A stretch of DNA of 24,074 nucleotides, taken from the NCBI GenBank assembly GCA_002402375.1, contig DHFT01000019.1, forward strand, positions 1 through 24,074, in the 5' to 3' direction. This DNA is from Elusimicrobia bacterium UBA4817 (GTDB lineage: Bacteria > Elusimicrobiota > UBA8919). Positions 1-7,009 of this stretch are shown here, one piece after another. A program made the position numbers and the translations under genes. The notes below the pieces were generated by a model. The model was given only the letters and a program-made list of their open reading frames with translations. It did no database searches and had not been told where the DNA came from. How positions within the stretch are numbered: position 1 is the stretch's first letter; every line of letters begins with the position of its first letter.

Positions 1-3
1 ATA

Positions 4-1103
4 ATAAGTTACAATACATATGCGACATACCAAGGGAATAATTTGGTATGCAAATAAGAAGAATATTTTATAAAATAAGAGGCTATAGGGAGGTAGCGAA
101 AATGCACTATAGCCTGAGGAAATATGAGAGTAGCGAAGTAGCACAACAGAGATTAAAAATGATCAAGTTTTACCGGGAATACGGAGAAGAAGCGACGAAA
201 AAAGCATATGGAGTGGATAGGAAGTTAATAAACCGTTGGCAATGGCGGTTAAGGCAGCAGGGCGGAAATCCGAGCGGATTAGTTCCTGAAACAACCCGTC
301 CGCATAAATTAAGAGAATCAAAAGTGCCGTCCATTGTGATAGAGTATATCGGGGAATTAAGAAGGAAGTATCCGCGTTTGGGCAAAGAAAAGACAAAGAT
401 TTTTTTGGATAAATACTGCGAAGAATTAAAATTAAGGAAATACTCGGCGTCAACAATCGGAAAAATCATCAAGAAGAACAATTACTTTTACCAGAAAAGC
501 GGCAGAATATATCACAATCCCGACAGTAAGTGGGCGCAGAGAGGGTATAAACTGAAGAAACGATTACGGATAAAAAGATCGCCGAAGGTGGATTACTACG
601 GACATATATTGTGCGATACCGTAGAAAGAATAACAGACGGAATAAAAGATTATTTTTACAATGCAATAGATGTAAAAAGCAAGTTTGCATTATCGCTGAA
701 TTATAAAAGGTTAACGAGCAGAAATATGAAAGATTTTTTTGAGAAATTCAAGAGCGTCTGTCCTGTTGAAATAAAATGCTGGCAGACGGATAATGGCAGT
801 GAAAACCTCGGAGAGTTTGATGAACAACTGAATAAGGAAAAGATACCGCACCTGTTTTCATATCCGAGATGTCCTAAAATAAATTCTTTCGTAGAAAGAT
901 ATAACAGAACCATGCAGGAAGAATTCATTGATAATAATGAAGATATTATACACGATAAAAAATTATTTAATAAAGCCCTCGCTGATTATCTGATTTATTA
1001 CAACACCAAAAGACCCCATCTATCTCTTAAACTGTTGAGCCCGGTGCAGTATCTTATTTCAAATAATAAAAATTCTCAAATGTCGCATATGTCCTTGACT
1101 TAT
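4..1103 (+). mobile_element. IS481-like insertion sequence with inverted termini
   Basis: Bases 16-28 (ACATATGCGACAT) are repeated exactly in inverse at 1080-1092. The similarity extends outward to 4-28 and 1080-1103 (ATAAGT at both outer ends after reversal) with one indel and a few mismatches. The termini enclose one DDE transposase gene. ATA occurs just outside both ends (1-3 and 1104-1106), but the window begins too close to the left end to judge a target duplication. The right terminus lies inside the 3' end of the transposase frame. The exact outer limits are uncertain by several bases. Confidence 0.75.
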
Positions 1104-1115
1104 ATACCTTGTTGA
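48..1115 (+). CDS. IS481/integrase-core DDE transposase
   Basis: A 355-residue protein likely to catalyse transposition of the enclosing element. Residues 31-70 form a helix-turn-helix (AQQRLKMIKFY ... INRWQWRLRQ). An rve-type integrase core follows, with a candidate DDE triad at D190 (HILCDTVE), D248 (WQTDNGSE) and E283 (NSFVERYN). D248 and E283 are separated by 34 residues, the usual D-D-35-E spacing. The closing motif YYNTKRPHLSL is typical of the family. An AAGGGA ribosome site precedes the ATG at 48. Residues from about 345 onward are encoded by the right inverted terminus and the flanking DNA, so the stop codon (1113-1115) lies outside the element and overlaps the -35 box of the next gene. 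The frame is intact. IS481 is the best family fit, with IS3-like ORFB as the alternative. Confidence 0.85.
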   Translation: MQIRRIFYKIRGYREVAKMHYSLRKYESSEVAQQRLKMIKFYREYGEEATKKAYGVDRKLINRWQWRLRQQGGNPSGLVPETTRPHKLRESKVPSIVIEYIGELRRKYPRLGKEKTKIFLDKYCEELKLRKYSASTIGKIIKKNNYFYQKSGRIYHNPDSKWAQRGYKLKKRLRIKRSPKVDYYGHILCDTVERITDGIKDYFYNAIDVKSKFALSLNYKRLTSRNMKDFFEKFKSVCPVEIKCWQTDNGSENLGEFDEQLNKEKIPHLFSYPRCPKINSFVERYNRTMQEEFIDNNEDIIHDKKLFNKALADYLIYYNTKRPHLSLKLLSPVQYLISNNKNSQMSHMSLTYIPC

Positions 1116-1140
1116 CTTTCCTCAAATAAATTTGTATAAT
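1112..1140 (+). promoter_or_regulatory. P1, sigma70-type promoter of hldA (leaderless)
   Basis: TTGACT at 1112-1117 and TATAAT at 1135-1140 are separated by 17 bp, close to the perfect consensus. The hldA start codon ATG is at 1148. The expected transcription start is 7-8 nt after the -10 box, which falls on 1147-1148, so the transcript would begin at or next to the start codon. No Shine-Dalgarno sequence lies in the 7-nt gap. The -35 box overlaps the transposase stop codon. Confidence 0.8.
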
Positions 1141-1147
1141 TTTTGCT

Positions 1148-2113
1148 ATGAATTTGAATAATATATTGGAAAAATTCCCGCAAGCGAAAGTGCTTATAAT
1201 CGGCGATTTAATTCTTGACAGATTCATACGCGGTGAATCAAAAAGAATTTCTCCCGAAGCGCCGGTTCCCGTAGTTGAGGTCAAGGATGAAACATATAAC
1301 TTGGGCGGTGCGGGAAATGTTGCAAATAACATAATTTCACTCGGCGGAACTGTTTCGGTCGCCGGAGTTGTCGGCAACGATTATCCCGCGGAAATTTTAA
1401 TAAAAGAACTTAATAAAAAAAACATTGATACCGGCGGTATTTTCACGGACAAGGCAATAAAAACATCAATTAAAACTCGTGTTATAGCAGGTCATCAGCA
1501 GGTCGTAAGATTTGACAAAGAAACGGTATGTGAACTTTCACCGTTGATGGCGGAAAAAATTATTCAATTTATAAATAAGAAAATACCCGTGTCAGATGCC
1601 GTTTTGATATCGGATTATGGCAAAGGTGTTGTAACGCAAAAAGTAATATCTGAAATTATACGATTAACGAAGAAACATAAAAAACTGGTCACCGTTGACC
1701 CCAAAATTGAAAATTTTTCAAGATACAAATTTGTTGATTGTCTGACCCCCAACATTTACGAAGCGATGGACGGTATGGGTGTTTCTAAAATAAAGAGCGA
1801 AAAAGATTTTGAGAATCTCGGAGAAAAGATATTAAAAAAACTCAAATGCCGCTCCGTGTTAATTACTCAGGGTGAAAACGGAATGACACTTTTTGAAAAA
1901 GGGAAAATCTATCACATACCTACGACTGCAAAAGAGGTTTTTGATGTAACCGGCGCCGGTGACACCGTAATTTCAGTGTTAACCCTTGCGCTGTCTTGCG
2001 GTGCTTCATTAAAAGAAGCGGCAAAAATTGCTAATTATGCCGCAGGAATTGTTGTCGGCAAACTTGGAACTGCCGTCGTTTCTTCCGAAGAATTACTGAA
2101 GGCTATTGAATGA
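1148..2113 (+). CDS. hldA: D-glycero-beta-D-manno-heptose-7-phosphate kinase (HldE N-domain type)
   Basis: A 321-residue PfkB/ribokinase-family sugar kinase that phosphorylates C1 of heptose-7-phosphate on the way to ADP-heptose for LPS core. Motifs seen are ISPEAPVPVV (34-43), NLGGAGNVA (51-59), and the PfkB signature FDVTGAGDTV (265-274) with the catalytic base D272. It ends after the kinase domain, so the adenylyltransferase half found in fused HldE must be encoded elsewhere. It is the first gene of the P1 operon and overlaps kdsB by 4 bp (ATGA). The start at 1148 fits the family N-terminus. Substrate assignment rests on the HldE-specific motifs and the Kdo-gene context. Confidence 0.88.
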   Translation: MNLNNILEKFPQAKVLIIGDLILDRFIRGESKRISPEAPVPVVEVKDETYNLGGAGNVANNIISLGGTVSVAGVVGNDYPAEILIKELNKKNIDTGGIFTDKAIKTSIKTRVIAGHQQVVRFDKETVCELSPLMAEKIIQFINKKIPVSDAVLISDYGKGVVTQKVISEIIRLTKKHKKLVTVDPKIENFSRYKFVDCLTPNIYEAMDGMGVSKIKSEKDFENLGEKILKKLKCRSVLITQGENGMTLFEKGKIYHIPTTAKEVFDVTGAGDTVISVLTLALSCGASLKEAAKIANYAAGIVVGKLGTAVVSSEELLKAIE

Positions 2114-2820
2114 AAATAATAGGAATTATTCCGGCGAGATATAGTTCCACAAGATTTCCCGGTAAACCGCTTGTCAAAATTTCAGGCAAGTATATGATTC
2201 AGCGGGTCTACGAAGCGGCATCCGAATCAAAACTTTTGAACGAAGTTATTATTGCTACCGACGATAAAAGAATTTTTGATTGTGCTAAAAAATTCGGCGG
2301 TAAAGTTGTTATGACGCCGAAATGCAATAGCGGCACCGACCGTCTCGCATTTACCGTAAAGAAAATCAATTGTGATATTGTCGTGAATATACAGGGTGAC
2401 GAACCGCTGATAAAACCGGAGATGATTGATTTAGCAATCAAGCCACTCTTAAAAAACAAAAGCATTATAGTTTCAACGATTGCTACTGAATTTTGCAATG
2501 CGAAAGAAAAAAATAGCCCTAATAATGTCAAAGTAATTTTAGACAAAAACAGGTTTGCAATTTATTTTTCTCGTCTGCCGCTACCCAATTCATTAAAACA
2601 TATTGGGTTGTATGTCTATAGAAAATTTTTTTTACTAAAATTTGCCCGGATGAAACAAACACCGCTTGAACTTTCAGAAAAACTTGAACAATTGCGAATT
2701 TTGGAAAACGGTTACAAAATTTATGTCGCAAAAACAAAATACAAAACGATAGGCGTTGATACGAAAAGTGATTTAGAAAAGGTAAAAAAATGGTTGTCGC
2801 TCGCAAGCAAATTTTCTTGA
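2110..2820 (+). CDS. kdsB: 3-deoxy-manno-octulosonate cytidylyltransferase (CMP-Kdo synthetase)
   Basis: A 236-residue cytosolic nucleotidyltransferase that couples Kdo to CMP, activating it for transfer to lipid A. Visible are the nucleotide loop PARYSSTRFPGKPL (8-21), NIQGDEPL (93-100) with the metal-binding D97, KHIGLYVYRK, and EKLEQLRILENG, all KdsB hallmarks. It is somewhat shorter than the usual 245-255 residues because the linker before KHIGLY is short. The last residues (LASKFS) are read from the left arm of the repeat at 2803-2900, so that element appears to have replaced the original C-terminus. The start is fixed by the ATGA overlap with hldA. Confidence 0.93.
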   Translation: MKIIGIIPARYSSTRFPGKPLVKISGKYMIQRVYEAASESKLLNEVIIATDDKRIFDCAKKFGGKVVMTPKCNSGTDRLAFTVKKINCDIVVNIQGDEPLIKPEMIDLAIKPLLKNKSIIVSTIATEFCNAKEKNSPNNVKVILDKNRFAIYFSRLPLPNSLKHIGLYVYRKFFLLKFARMKQTPLELSEKLEQLRILENGYKIYVAKTKYKTIGVDTKSDLEKVKKWLSLASKFS

Positions 2821-2900
2821 AACGCTCGTCTGCCACTCGCTCTGCAATTTGCTCCTGGAACGAAGAAGTCGCAAATTGAGGTTCTGCGAAAATTTCTTGC
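2803..2900. repeat. 98-bp structured intergenic repeat, copy A
   Basis: It is about 85 percent identical by eye to 6877-6973. It folds as nested inverted arms: GCAAG (2803-2807) with CTTGC (2896-2900), AAATTTTC (2809-2816) with GAAAATTT (2888-2895), GAA (2819-2821) with TTC (2882-2884), and an inner pair CAATTTGC (2845-2852) with GCAAATTG (2871-2878). One C at 2808 is bulged. It begins within the kdsB 3' end and finishes just before the kdsA ribosome site. Confidence 0.85.
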
Positions 2901-2927
2901 TCGCTCCGTGTAAGTTAAGGTAAAAAA

Positions 2928-3728
2928 ATGGTTAAAGAAATAAAAATCGGTAAAGTAAAAATCGGCGGGAAAAACCCGACTGTGCTAATTGCAGGTCCCT
3001 GCGTTATTGAAAACGAAAAAATCACCGCAGATATTGCGGAAAAATTAAAAGAGATTACGCAGAATTTAAAAATCCCGTTCATATTTAAAGCATCTTATGA
3101 TAAAGCAAACAGAACCTCCATAAAATCATTCAGAGGACCTGGTATAAAAAAAGGACTTGAAATTTTATCAAAAGTGAAGAAAAAGTACGACATACCACTT
3201 TTAATTGATGTTCACTGCCGTCACGATGTCCCATTTGTAGCAAAAATTGCCGATGTGATTCAAATACCCGCGTATCTGTGCAGACAGACGGATTTGATAG
3301 CCGCTTCTGCGGAAACCGGCAAAACGGTAAATGTGAAAAAAGGTCAGTTCCTTTCGCCTTACGATGTAAAAAATATTGTAGAAAAAATTGAATCAACGGG
3401 CAATAAAAAAATTTTATTGACGGAAAGGGGGACCTGTTTCGGATATAACAATCTTGTGGTTGATTTTCGTTCTTTTTTAATAATGAAAAAACTCGGATAC
3501 CCTGTTGTATTTGACGCCACTCATTCGGTTCAACTTCCCGGCGGGCTCGGTGACAGAACCGGCGGGCAAAAAGAGTTCATTCTCCCGTTATCAAAAGCGG
3601 CTATGGCTGTCGGTGTGGATGCGCTTTTTGTGGAAGTCCATCCCGAACCCGAAAAAGCGTTATCTGACGGTCCTAATTCAATAAAACTTTCCGAACTAAA
3701 AAAATTTTTATGCGAGGTGTTCAAATGA
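2928..3728 (+). CDS. kdsA: 3-deoxy-8-phosphooctulonate synthase (Kdo-8-P synthase)
   Basis: A 266-residue enzyme that condenses phosphoenolpyruvate with arabinose-5-phosphate to give Kdo-8-phosphate. Signatures are GPCVIE (23-28), FKASYDKANRTS (53-64) with FRGPG, CRQTDL, NVKKGQF, LTERGT and DATHSVQLPGG. The metal-dependent class, as in Aquifex aeolicus, uses Cys, His, Glu and Asp ligands. Here C25, H199, E236 and D247 occupy the equivalent places, so this is predicted to be metal-dependent rather than the E. coli type, which has Asn at the Cys position. The ribosome site AAGG (2917-2920) lies 7 nt before the ATG. It overlaps the following gene by 4 bp. Confidence 0.95.
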   Translation: MVKEIKIGKVKIGGKNPTVLIAGPCVIENEKITADIAEKLKEITQNLKIPFIFKASYDKANRTSIKSFRGPGIKKGLEILSKVKKKYDIPLLIDVHCRHDVPFVAKIADVIQIPAYLCRQTDLIAASAETGKTVNVKKGQFLSPYDVKNIVEKIESTGNKKILLTERGTCFGYNNLVVDFRSFLIMKKLGYPVVFDATHSVQLPGGLGDRTGGQKEFILPLSKAAMAVGVDALFVEVHPEPEKALSDGPNSIKLSELKKFLCEVFK

Positions 3729-3970
3729 TTAAATGTTACAATTGCGGGGCGGATAATAAGGACTCTGCCAAATTTTGTAAGGGCTGCGGTGCGGATTTGA
3801 CATATATCCCGTGGCGCCCCGGCTGGAAATGGCATCTGAAAGTGCTCGGAATAATTTATGCTGTCGTGATAGTTTTATTTTTTGTTGCAAGATTTTTTCT
3901 TGATAAATTTGACAGAAATTTGCCGACATGGGAATCGGAATATCCGATGTATGAGAAAAGCGGTAAGTAG
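3725..3970 (+). CDS. small zinc-ribbon membrane protein
   Basis: 81 residues, function unknown. The N-terminus is a zinc ribbon with C4, C7, C18 and C21 (CYNCG ... CKGCG). A short basic/aromatic linker (WRPGWKWH) leads to one transmembrane helix at about 40-59, then a 20-residue charged tail. The ATG overlaps the kdsA stop (ATGA), so translation is coupled; an upstream in-frame ATG at 3710 is less likely. The final codons and stop lie in the first unit of the word repeat at 3963-4034. It sits beside a larger zinc-ribbon membrane protein, so the two may work together. Confidence 0.75.
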   Translation: MIKCYNCGADNKDSAKFCKGCGADLTYIPWRPGWKWHLKVLGIIYAVVIVLFFVARFFLDKFDRNLPTWESEYPMYEKSGK

Positions 3971-4034
3971 GAAGTGGGAAGCGGGAAGTGGTTTTTGATT
4001 TAACTACTACCTACTTACTACTACCTACTCCCTG
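3963..4034. repeat. Word-repeat inverted array, GTAGGAA/CCTACTT family, copy 1
   Basis: The left arm has 7-nt units (GTAGGAA, GTGGGAA, GCGGGAA, GTGG). A short AT spacer follows, then the right arm with 7-nt units (ACTACTA, CCTACTT, ACTACTA, CCTACTC). The arms are imperfect reverse complements. A second copy is at 21984-22053. It overlaps the stop codon of the upstream gene and ends 8 nt before the ribosome site GGGAGGG (4042-4048) of the next. Confidence 0.85.
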
Positions 4035-4051
4035 ATTTTACGGGAGGGAAA

Positions 4052-5095
4052 ATGAGATGTTCAAATTGTGACGCAGAAGTAAAAGAGGGTTCAAGATATT
4101 GTGGTAATTGCGGGACCAATTTTTTATTAACCGCTTCCGCGTGGCTTATAAGAAGAACTCTTGCGGGCGCAATAGCGGGCTGTATCGGATGGTTTTGCTC
4201 GTCGGTAATTTTTAATCTTGCGATTTTGTCCGTATCAGATACCGCCTACGGTATTTTGAGGACTGTAATTTCCGCCGTTTTTATAGGAATTGTAATAGGT
4301 GTTCTTGAAAAATCTACCGGCAAAATTTTATCCGGAATTTTTGGCGGTATCATCGGCGGTGTTTTTGGCGGTGTGATTTCTCTCTTGATTTTAAAAAATG
4401 ATATGCCGATGTGGTTGTTCTTTCCGGAAAAAGCGGGAAATCTGGAGTTCTCATTATACACTACCGCCAATACTGTTGTGTGGCTTATTGCCGGTGCAAT
4501 TATCGGATTTTTTACGGCACCTAAAAAAAGAGGAATTTCCGCTTTTATCGGCGGTGCTTTGGGCGGTGCCATCGGTGGCGCTGTCGGTTGGGAAATTTTT
4601 TTACGATTGCGATATGAAGCCGCATCTCCGGTTATGTTTGCAACAGCGGATGTAATTTCCGGCGGTGTAATTTCCGGGATTATATTTCTTTTTTTGGGAA
4701 TTGCCGAAAGATTTTCTCCGATTGCCGATGAAAAACTTGCCGATGAAAGGGTTATGGTATGTGCCATCTGTAATAAAGAAACGCCGCTCGGCGGTTATTG
4801 TATAAATTGCGGAAATATTCTAAAAGCGATGGAGATTGCCAATCCTCGTCGCTACGGTGCCCTTCATCGCATTTCAAATGTTTTCAGATTTTTAGGAAGA
4901 TTTATACTGATTGTCGGATTCATTTCATCAATCGGCTGTTTTGTTATTTTACTTCCCAAAAGCATTTTTACATCTCTTCTCGGAATGGTCGGAGTGGCAA
5001 TTGTTTCGTACATAATTTTTGTTACATTTAACGCAATAGCAGAAACCATTTTGGTTTTTTTGGATATTGAAAAAAACACGAGAAAGACAGGTTAA
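4052..5095 (+). CDS. Double zinc-ribbon polytopic membrane protein with glycine zippers
   Basis: 347 residues, not assignable to a known function. Domain order: zinc ribbon C3/C6/C17/C20; a membrane region of several helices from about 30 to 217; a second zinc ribbon C237/C240/C250/C253; then two more helices (about 283-302 and 308-335). Glycine-rich stretches at 94-110 and 161-180 (GGIIGGVFGG, GGALGGAIGGAVG) are glycine-zipper-like and would favour tight helix packing. A strong ribosome site GGGAGGG precedes the ATG. Its place between kdsA and kdsC suggests an envelope role, but that is inference from position only. Confidence 0.75.
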   Translation: MRCSNCDAEVKEGSRYCGNCGTNFLLTASAWLIRRTLAGAIAGCIGWFCSSVIFNLAILSVSDTAYGILRTVISAVFIGIVIGVLEKSTGKILSGIFGGIIGGVFGGVISLLILKNDMPMWLFFPEKAGNLEFSLYTTANTVVWLIAGAIIGFFTAPKKRGISAFIGGALGGAIGGAVGWEIFLRLRYEAASPVMFATADVISGGVISGIIFLFLGIAERFSPIADEKLADERVMVCAICNKETPLGGYCINCGNILKAMEIANPRRYGALHRISNVFRFLGRFILIVGFISSIGCFVILLPKSIFTSLLGMVGVAIVSYIIFVTFNAIAETILVFLDIEKNTRKTG

Positions 5096-5122
5096 AAGTA
5101 AAAGGTTAAAATTAAAAGTGAA
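5091..5122. repeat. Single-arm word repeat (GGTTAAAAGT type) before kdsC
   Basis: Units GTTAAAAGTAAAAG, GTTAAAATTAAAAG and GTGAAAA run directly from the preceding stop codon into the likely GTG start of kdsC. It resembles the left arm of the array at 11850-11932. No matching right arm is seen. Confidence 0.5.
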
Positions 5123-5654
5123 AATAAAAAAAGAAATTCTTGAAAAGGCAAAAAAAATAAAATTGCTCGCAACGGACGTAGACGGCGTTTTGACCGACGG
5201 TAAAATCGTCATATTAAACAGCGGCGAGGAACTGAAATTCTGGGACGCTTACGACAGATTTGCCTTTACGCTTTTAAGAAATTATGCGCCGGGTATGAAA
5301 ATTGCATGGATTACGGGCCGCGCCTCGCCGCAGGTTTCTGCCCGCGCGAAAGAGGTCGGCGTTCACCATTTATATCAGAAATGTATGGATAAAATTTCAG
5401 CAGTGAACGAGATATTGAAAAAAGAAAATATAACGATTGATGAAGTTGCTTTTATCGGAGATGATCTGGTTGATTTGCCGGTTCTGATAAGATGCGGAAT
5501 ATCTTTCTGTCCCAAAAATGCTCCGGCAGATGTCAAAGAGGCGGTTGATTACATAACTGATGCGGAAAGCGGAAAAGGTGTTTTTAGGGAAATAGTTGAA
5601 ATAATTTTTAAGTCGCAGGGTTTATGGAAAAAAGTTTTGGAAAATTATCAATAA
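5118..5654 (+). CDS. kdsC: 3-deoxy-manno-octulosonate-8-phosphatase (KdsC, HAD family)
   Basis: 178 residues from the GTG at 5118. It removes the phosphate from Kdo-8-P between the KdsA and KdsB steps. HAD motif I is DVDGVLTDG (20-28, nucleophile D20 and acid/base D22), motif II ITGR (65-68), and motif III FIGDDLVDLP (112-121, D115/D116). No cap domain is present, as expected for the tetrameric C0 class. The frame is open back to a TTG at 5067, which would add 17 Lys-rich residues made from a repeat and overlap the upstream gene. The family N-terminus (KEILEKAKKIKLL) fits the GTG better. It overlaps lptC by 31 bp. Confidence 0.9.
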   Translation: MKIKKEILEKAKKIKLLATDVDGVLTDGKIVILNSGEELKFWDAYDRFAFTLLRNYAPGMKIAWITGRASPQVSARAKEVGVHHLYQKCMDKISAVNEILKKENITIDEVAFIGDDLVDLPVLIRCGISFCPKNAPADVKEAVDYITDAESGKGVFREIVEIIFKSQGLWKKVLENYQ

Positions 5655-6178
5655 TAATCTGTGTTCACCTGTGTCTATCTGTGGTTTCAGTGCTTTATTT
5701 TACGGGTTGCAACGGAAAAAAAGTTGAAAAATTTTTTGCAGGAGAATCATTTCCCGACCAGATTGTAAAAAATTTTACGATGGACAAATACGAACTTGAA
5801 ACCCGCAAATGGACTTTTTTTGCCGTTCGGGGCGATGTTCTTGAGAAAAAAAAAATTATAAATACGAAAAACATAAAGATAAATTTTTTTGAGGATAACG
5901 GCAAAACCGCTTCCGTTATTTCCGCCGATAAAGCGGTTATCAAAACGGATACCGGCGACATAAAAGCTGAAGGTAATGTCGTAATTTTTTCACTTTTGAA
6001 GAACACCACAATTTTTACGGAGATATTAAATTATAACGAAAAATCCGGTAAGGTGTCGTCGGATTCCTTTATTCGCCAGGAAAAACCTGATGCCACGATT
6101 ACCGGCGTGGGTTTTGACGCCGACTCGGACTTATCAAACATAACTATTTTAAGCAATGTAAAAGTGGTGAAGAAATGA
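5624..6178 (+). CDS. lptC: LptC-like LPS export protein (lipoprotein or anchored)
   Basis: 184 residues. LptC links the LptBFG transporter in the inner membrane to periplasmic LptA. The N-terminus carries a hydrophobic segment (about 8-27, IIICVHLCLSVVSVLYF) ending in a weak lipobox FTGC, so it may be lipid-anchored. The rest is beta-rich with the LptC/OstA-like pattern (SADKAVIKTDTGDIKAEGNVVI). The start at 5624 lies inside kdsC, preceded by AGGG. Much of the hydrophobic segment is encoded by a CTGTGT-type word repeat (5659-5688), an unusual origin for a membrane anchor. It overlaps lptA by 4 bp. The assignment is supported by order: lptC-lptA-lptB after kdsC, as in E. coli. Confidence 0.8.
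   Translation: MEKSFGKLSIIICVHLCLSVVSVLYFTGCNGKKVEKFFAGESFPDQIVKNFTMDKYELETRKWTFFAVRGDVLEKKKIINTKNIKINFFEDNGKTASVISADKAVIKTDTGDIKAEGNVVIFSLLKNTTIFTEILNYNEKSGKVSSDSFIRQEKPDATITGVGFDADSDLSNITILSNVKVVKK
5659..5688. repeat. CTGTGT word repeat inside the lptC signal segment
   Basis: Three units, CTGTGTTCAC, CTGTGTCTAT and CTGTGGTTTC, run in frame through lptC. They resemble the right arm of the array at 23985-24074. No left arm is visible here. Confidence 0.6.
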
Positions 6179-6870
6179 AAAAAAAAGATAGTCCGAAGTC
6201 CGAAGTCCGAAGTCCAAAGTTGAGAATTGTATTTATACTGTTGATGACATTGGACATTGGACATTGGACATTTAACTGCCTTTATGCCGGCGAGCCGGCA
6301 ACCATAACAGGCGACAGAATGAAGATGTTACAAAAAGGCGATATTTTGGAGTTTATAGGAAATGTTAAACTTGTCCAGCAAAATCTGACAATTACTGCGG
6401 ACAAGATGAAATCAAACGAAAAAACCGGAACGGTTGAAGGATATGGGAGTATAACGGTTAAGTATTCAAGCGGCACCGAAAATACTTATGCTTGGGGCGA
6501 TACGGCAGAATATAATAAAAACAACGGTTCCGGTATTTTTACCGGGAATATAAAGGTAAAAAGAATTTTGCGTGATACTACCGATTCGCTTGACTTAACC
6601 TGCAATGAACTTGAGGTTTTTGAATTCGGCGACCGTTTTCATGCAATAACAAATGTCCGGATAACTCAACCATACACGATAGCAACCAGCAGTGAAGCAT
6701 TTTATGACCATAAAACAAAAGAGATTTTTTTAACCGGTGGTCCTCCGAAAATAATAAGGACCGACGAAAAAGGGTATTCTGAGTATTCCGGAGATAAAAT
6801 TGCGATTGTTACCGATACAGAAGTGTTCACAGTGTTAGGGAATGTTAAAACAAAAATGGTGTTGAAGTAG
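6175..6870 (+). CDS. lptA: LptA/OstA-family periplasmic LPS transport protein
   Basis: 231 residues. LptA proteins form the beta-jellyroll bridge that carries LPS across the periplasm. Repeated OstA-type strands are seen: ITGDRMKMLQKGDILEFIGNVKLVQQNLTITADKM (split over about 44-78), then GTVEGYGSITV, and near the end YSGDKIAIVTDTEVFTVLGNVKTKM. The signal peptide (about 1-39, ending CLYA) is odd: its basic part is read from AGTCCGA units and its hydrophobic part is interrupted by DIGHWTFN read from GGACATT units of the repeat at 6190-6272. The start is set by the ATGA overlap with lptC. Longer LptA homologues exist; this one is within range. Confidence 0.85.
   Translation: MKKKDSPKSEVRSPKLRIVFILLMTLDIGHWTFNCLYAGEPATITGDRMKMLQKGDILEFIGNVKLVQQNLTITADKMKSNEKTGTVEGYGSITVKYSSGTENTYAWGDTAEYNKNNGSGIFTGNIKVKRILRDTTDSLDLTCNELEVFEFGDRFHAITNVRITQPYTIATSSEAFYDHKTKEIFLTGGPPKIIRTDEKGYSEYSGDKIAIVTDTEVFTVLGNVKTKMVLK
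6190..6272. repeat. GTCCGAA/GGACATT inverted word array inside lptA
   Basis: Left arm 6191-6220 is three GTCCGAA units and a GTCCAAA unit. Right arm 6246-6272 is GACATTG units whose reverse complement is GTCCAAT. Both arms have a period of 7, which keeps the frame only by total length. The 25-nt loop encodes the core of the signal peptide. A second copy is at 17261-17338. Confidence 0.85.
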
Positions 6871-6876
6871 TTGCTC

Positions 6877-6973
6877 GGGAACAAATTTCTTTGAGACGCT
6901 CTCCTGCGGTCGCTCTGCAATTTGCTCTTGGAAAGAAGAAGTCGCAAATTGAGGCTCTTCAGAAATTTTTCCC
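6877..6973. repeat. 98-bp structured intergenic repeat, copy B
   Basis: Partner of 2803-2900. Pairs: GGGAA (6877-6881) with TTCCC (6969-6973), AAATTTCT (6883-6890) with AGAAATTT (6961-6968), GAG (6893-6895) with CTC (6955-6957), and inner CAATTTGC (6918-6925) with GCAAATTG (6944-6951). The bulged C (6882) is conserved. Where the arms differ from copy A, both sides change together. It lies between lptA and lptB. Confidence 0.85.
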
Positions 6974-7009
6974 TCGCTCCGTGAAAAAGGTGGAAAAAAC
7001 AATAAAAAA

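Noticed and set aside
4246..4767. 173-residue open frame on the minus strand
   Set aside because: Antisense to the glycine-rich membrane protein; its Pro/Ile-rich composition is what reversed Gly codons give. No ribosome site or family pattern.
5067..5117. TTG start for kdsC
   Set aside because: Adds a Lys-rich repeat-coded leader overlapping the previous gene; the GTG at 5118 fits the family better, though this is not certain.
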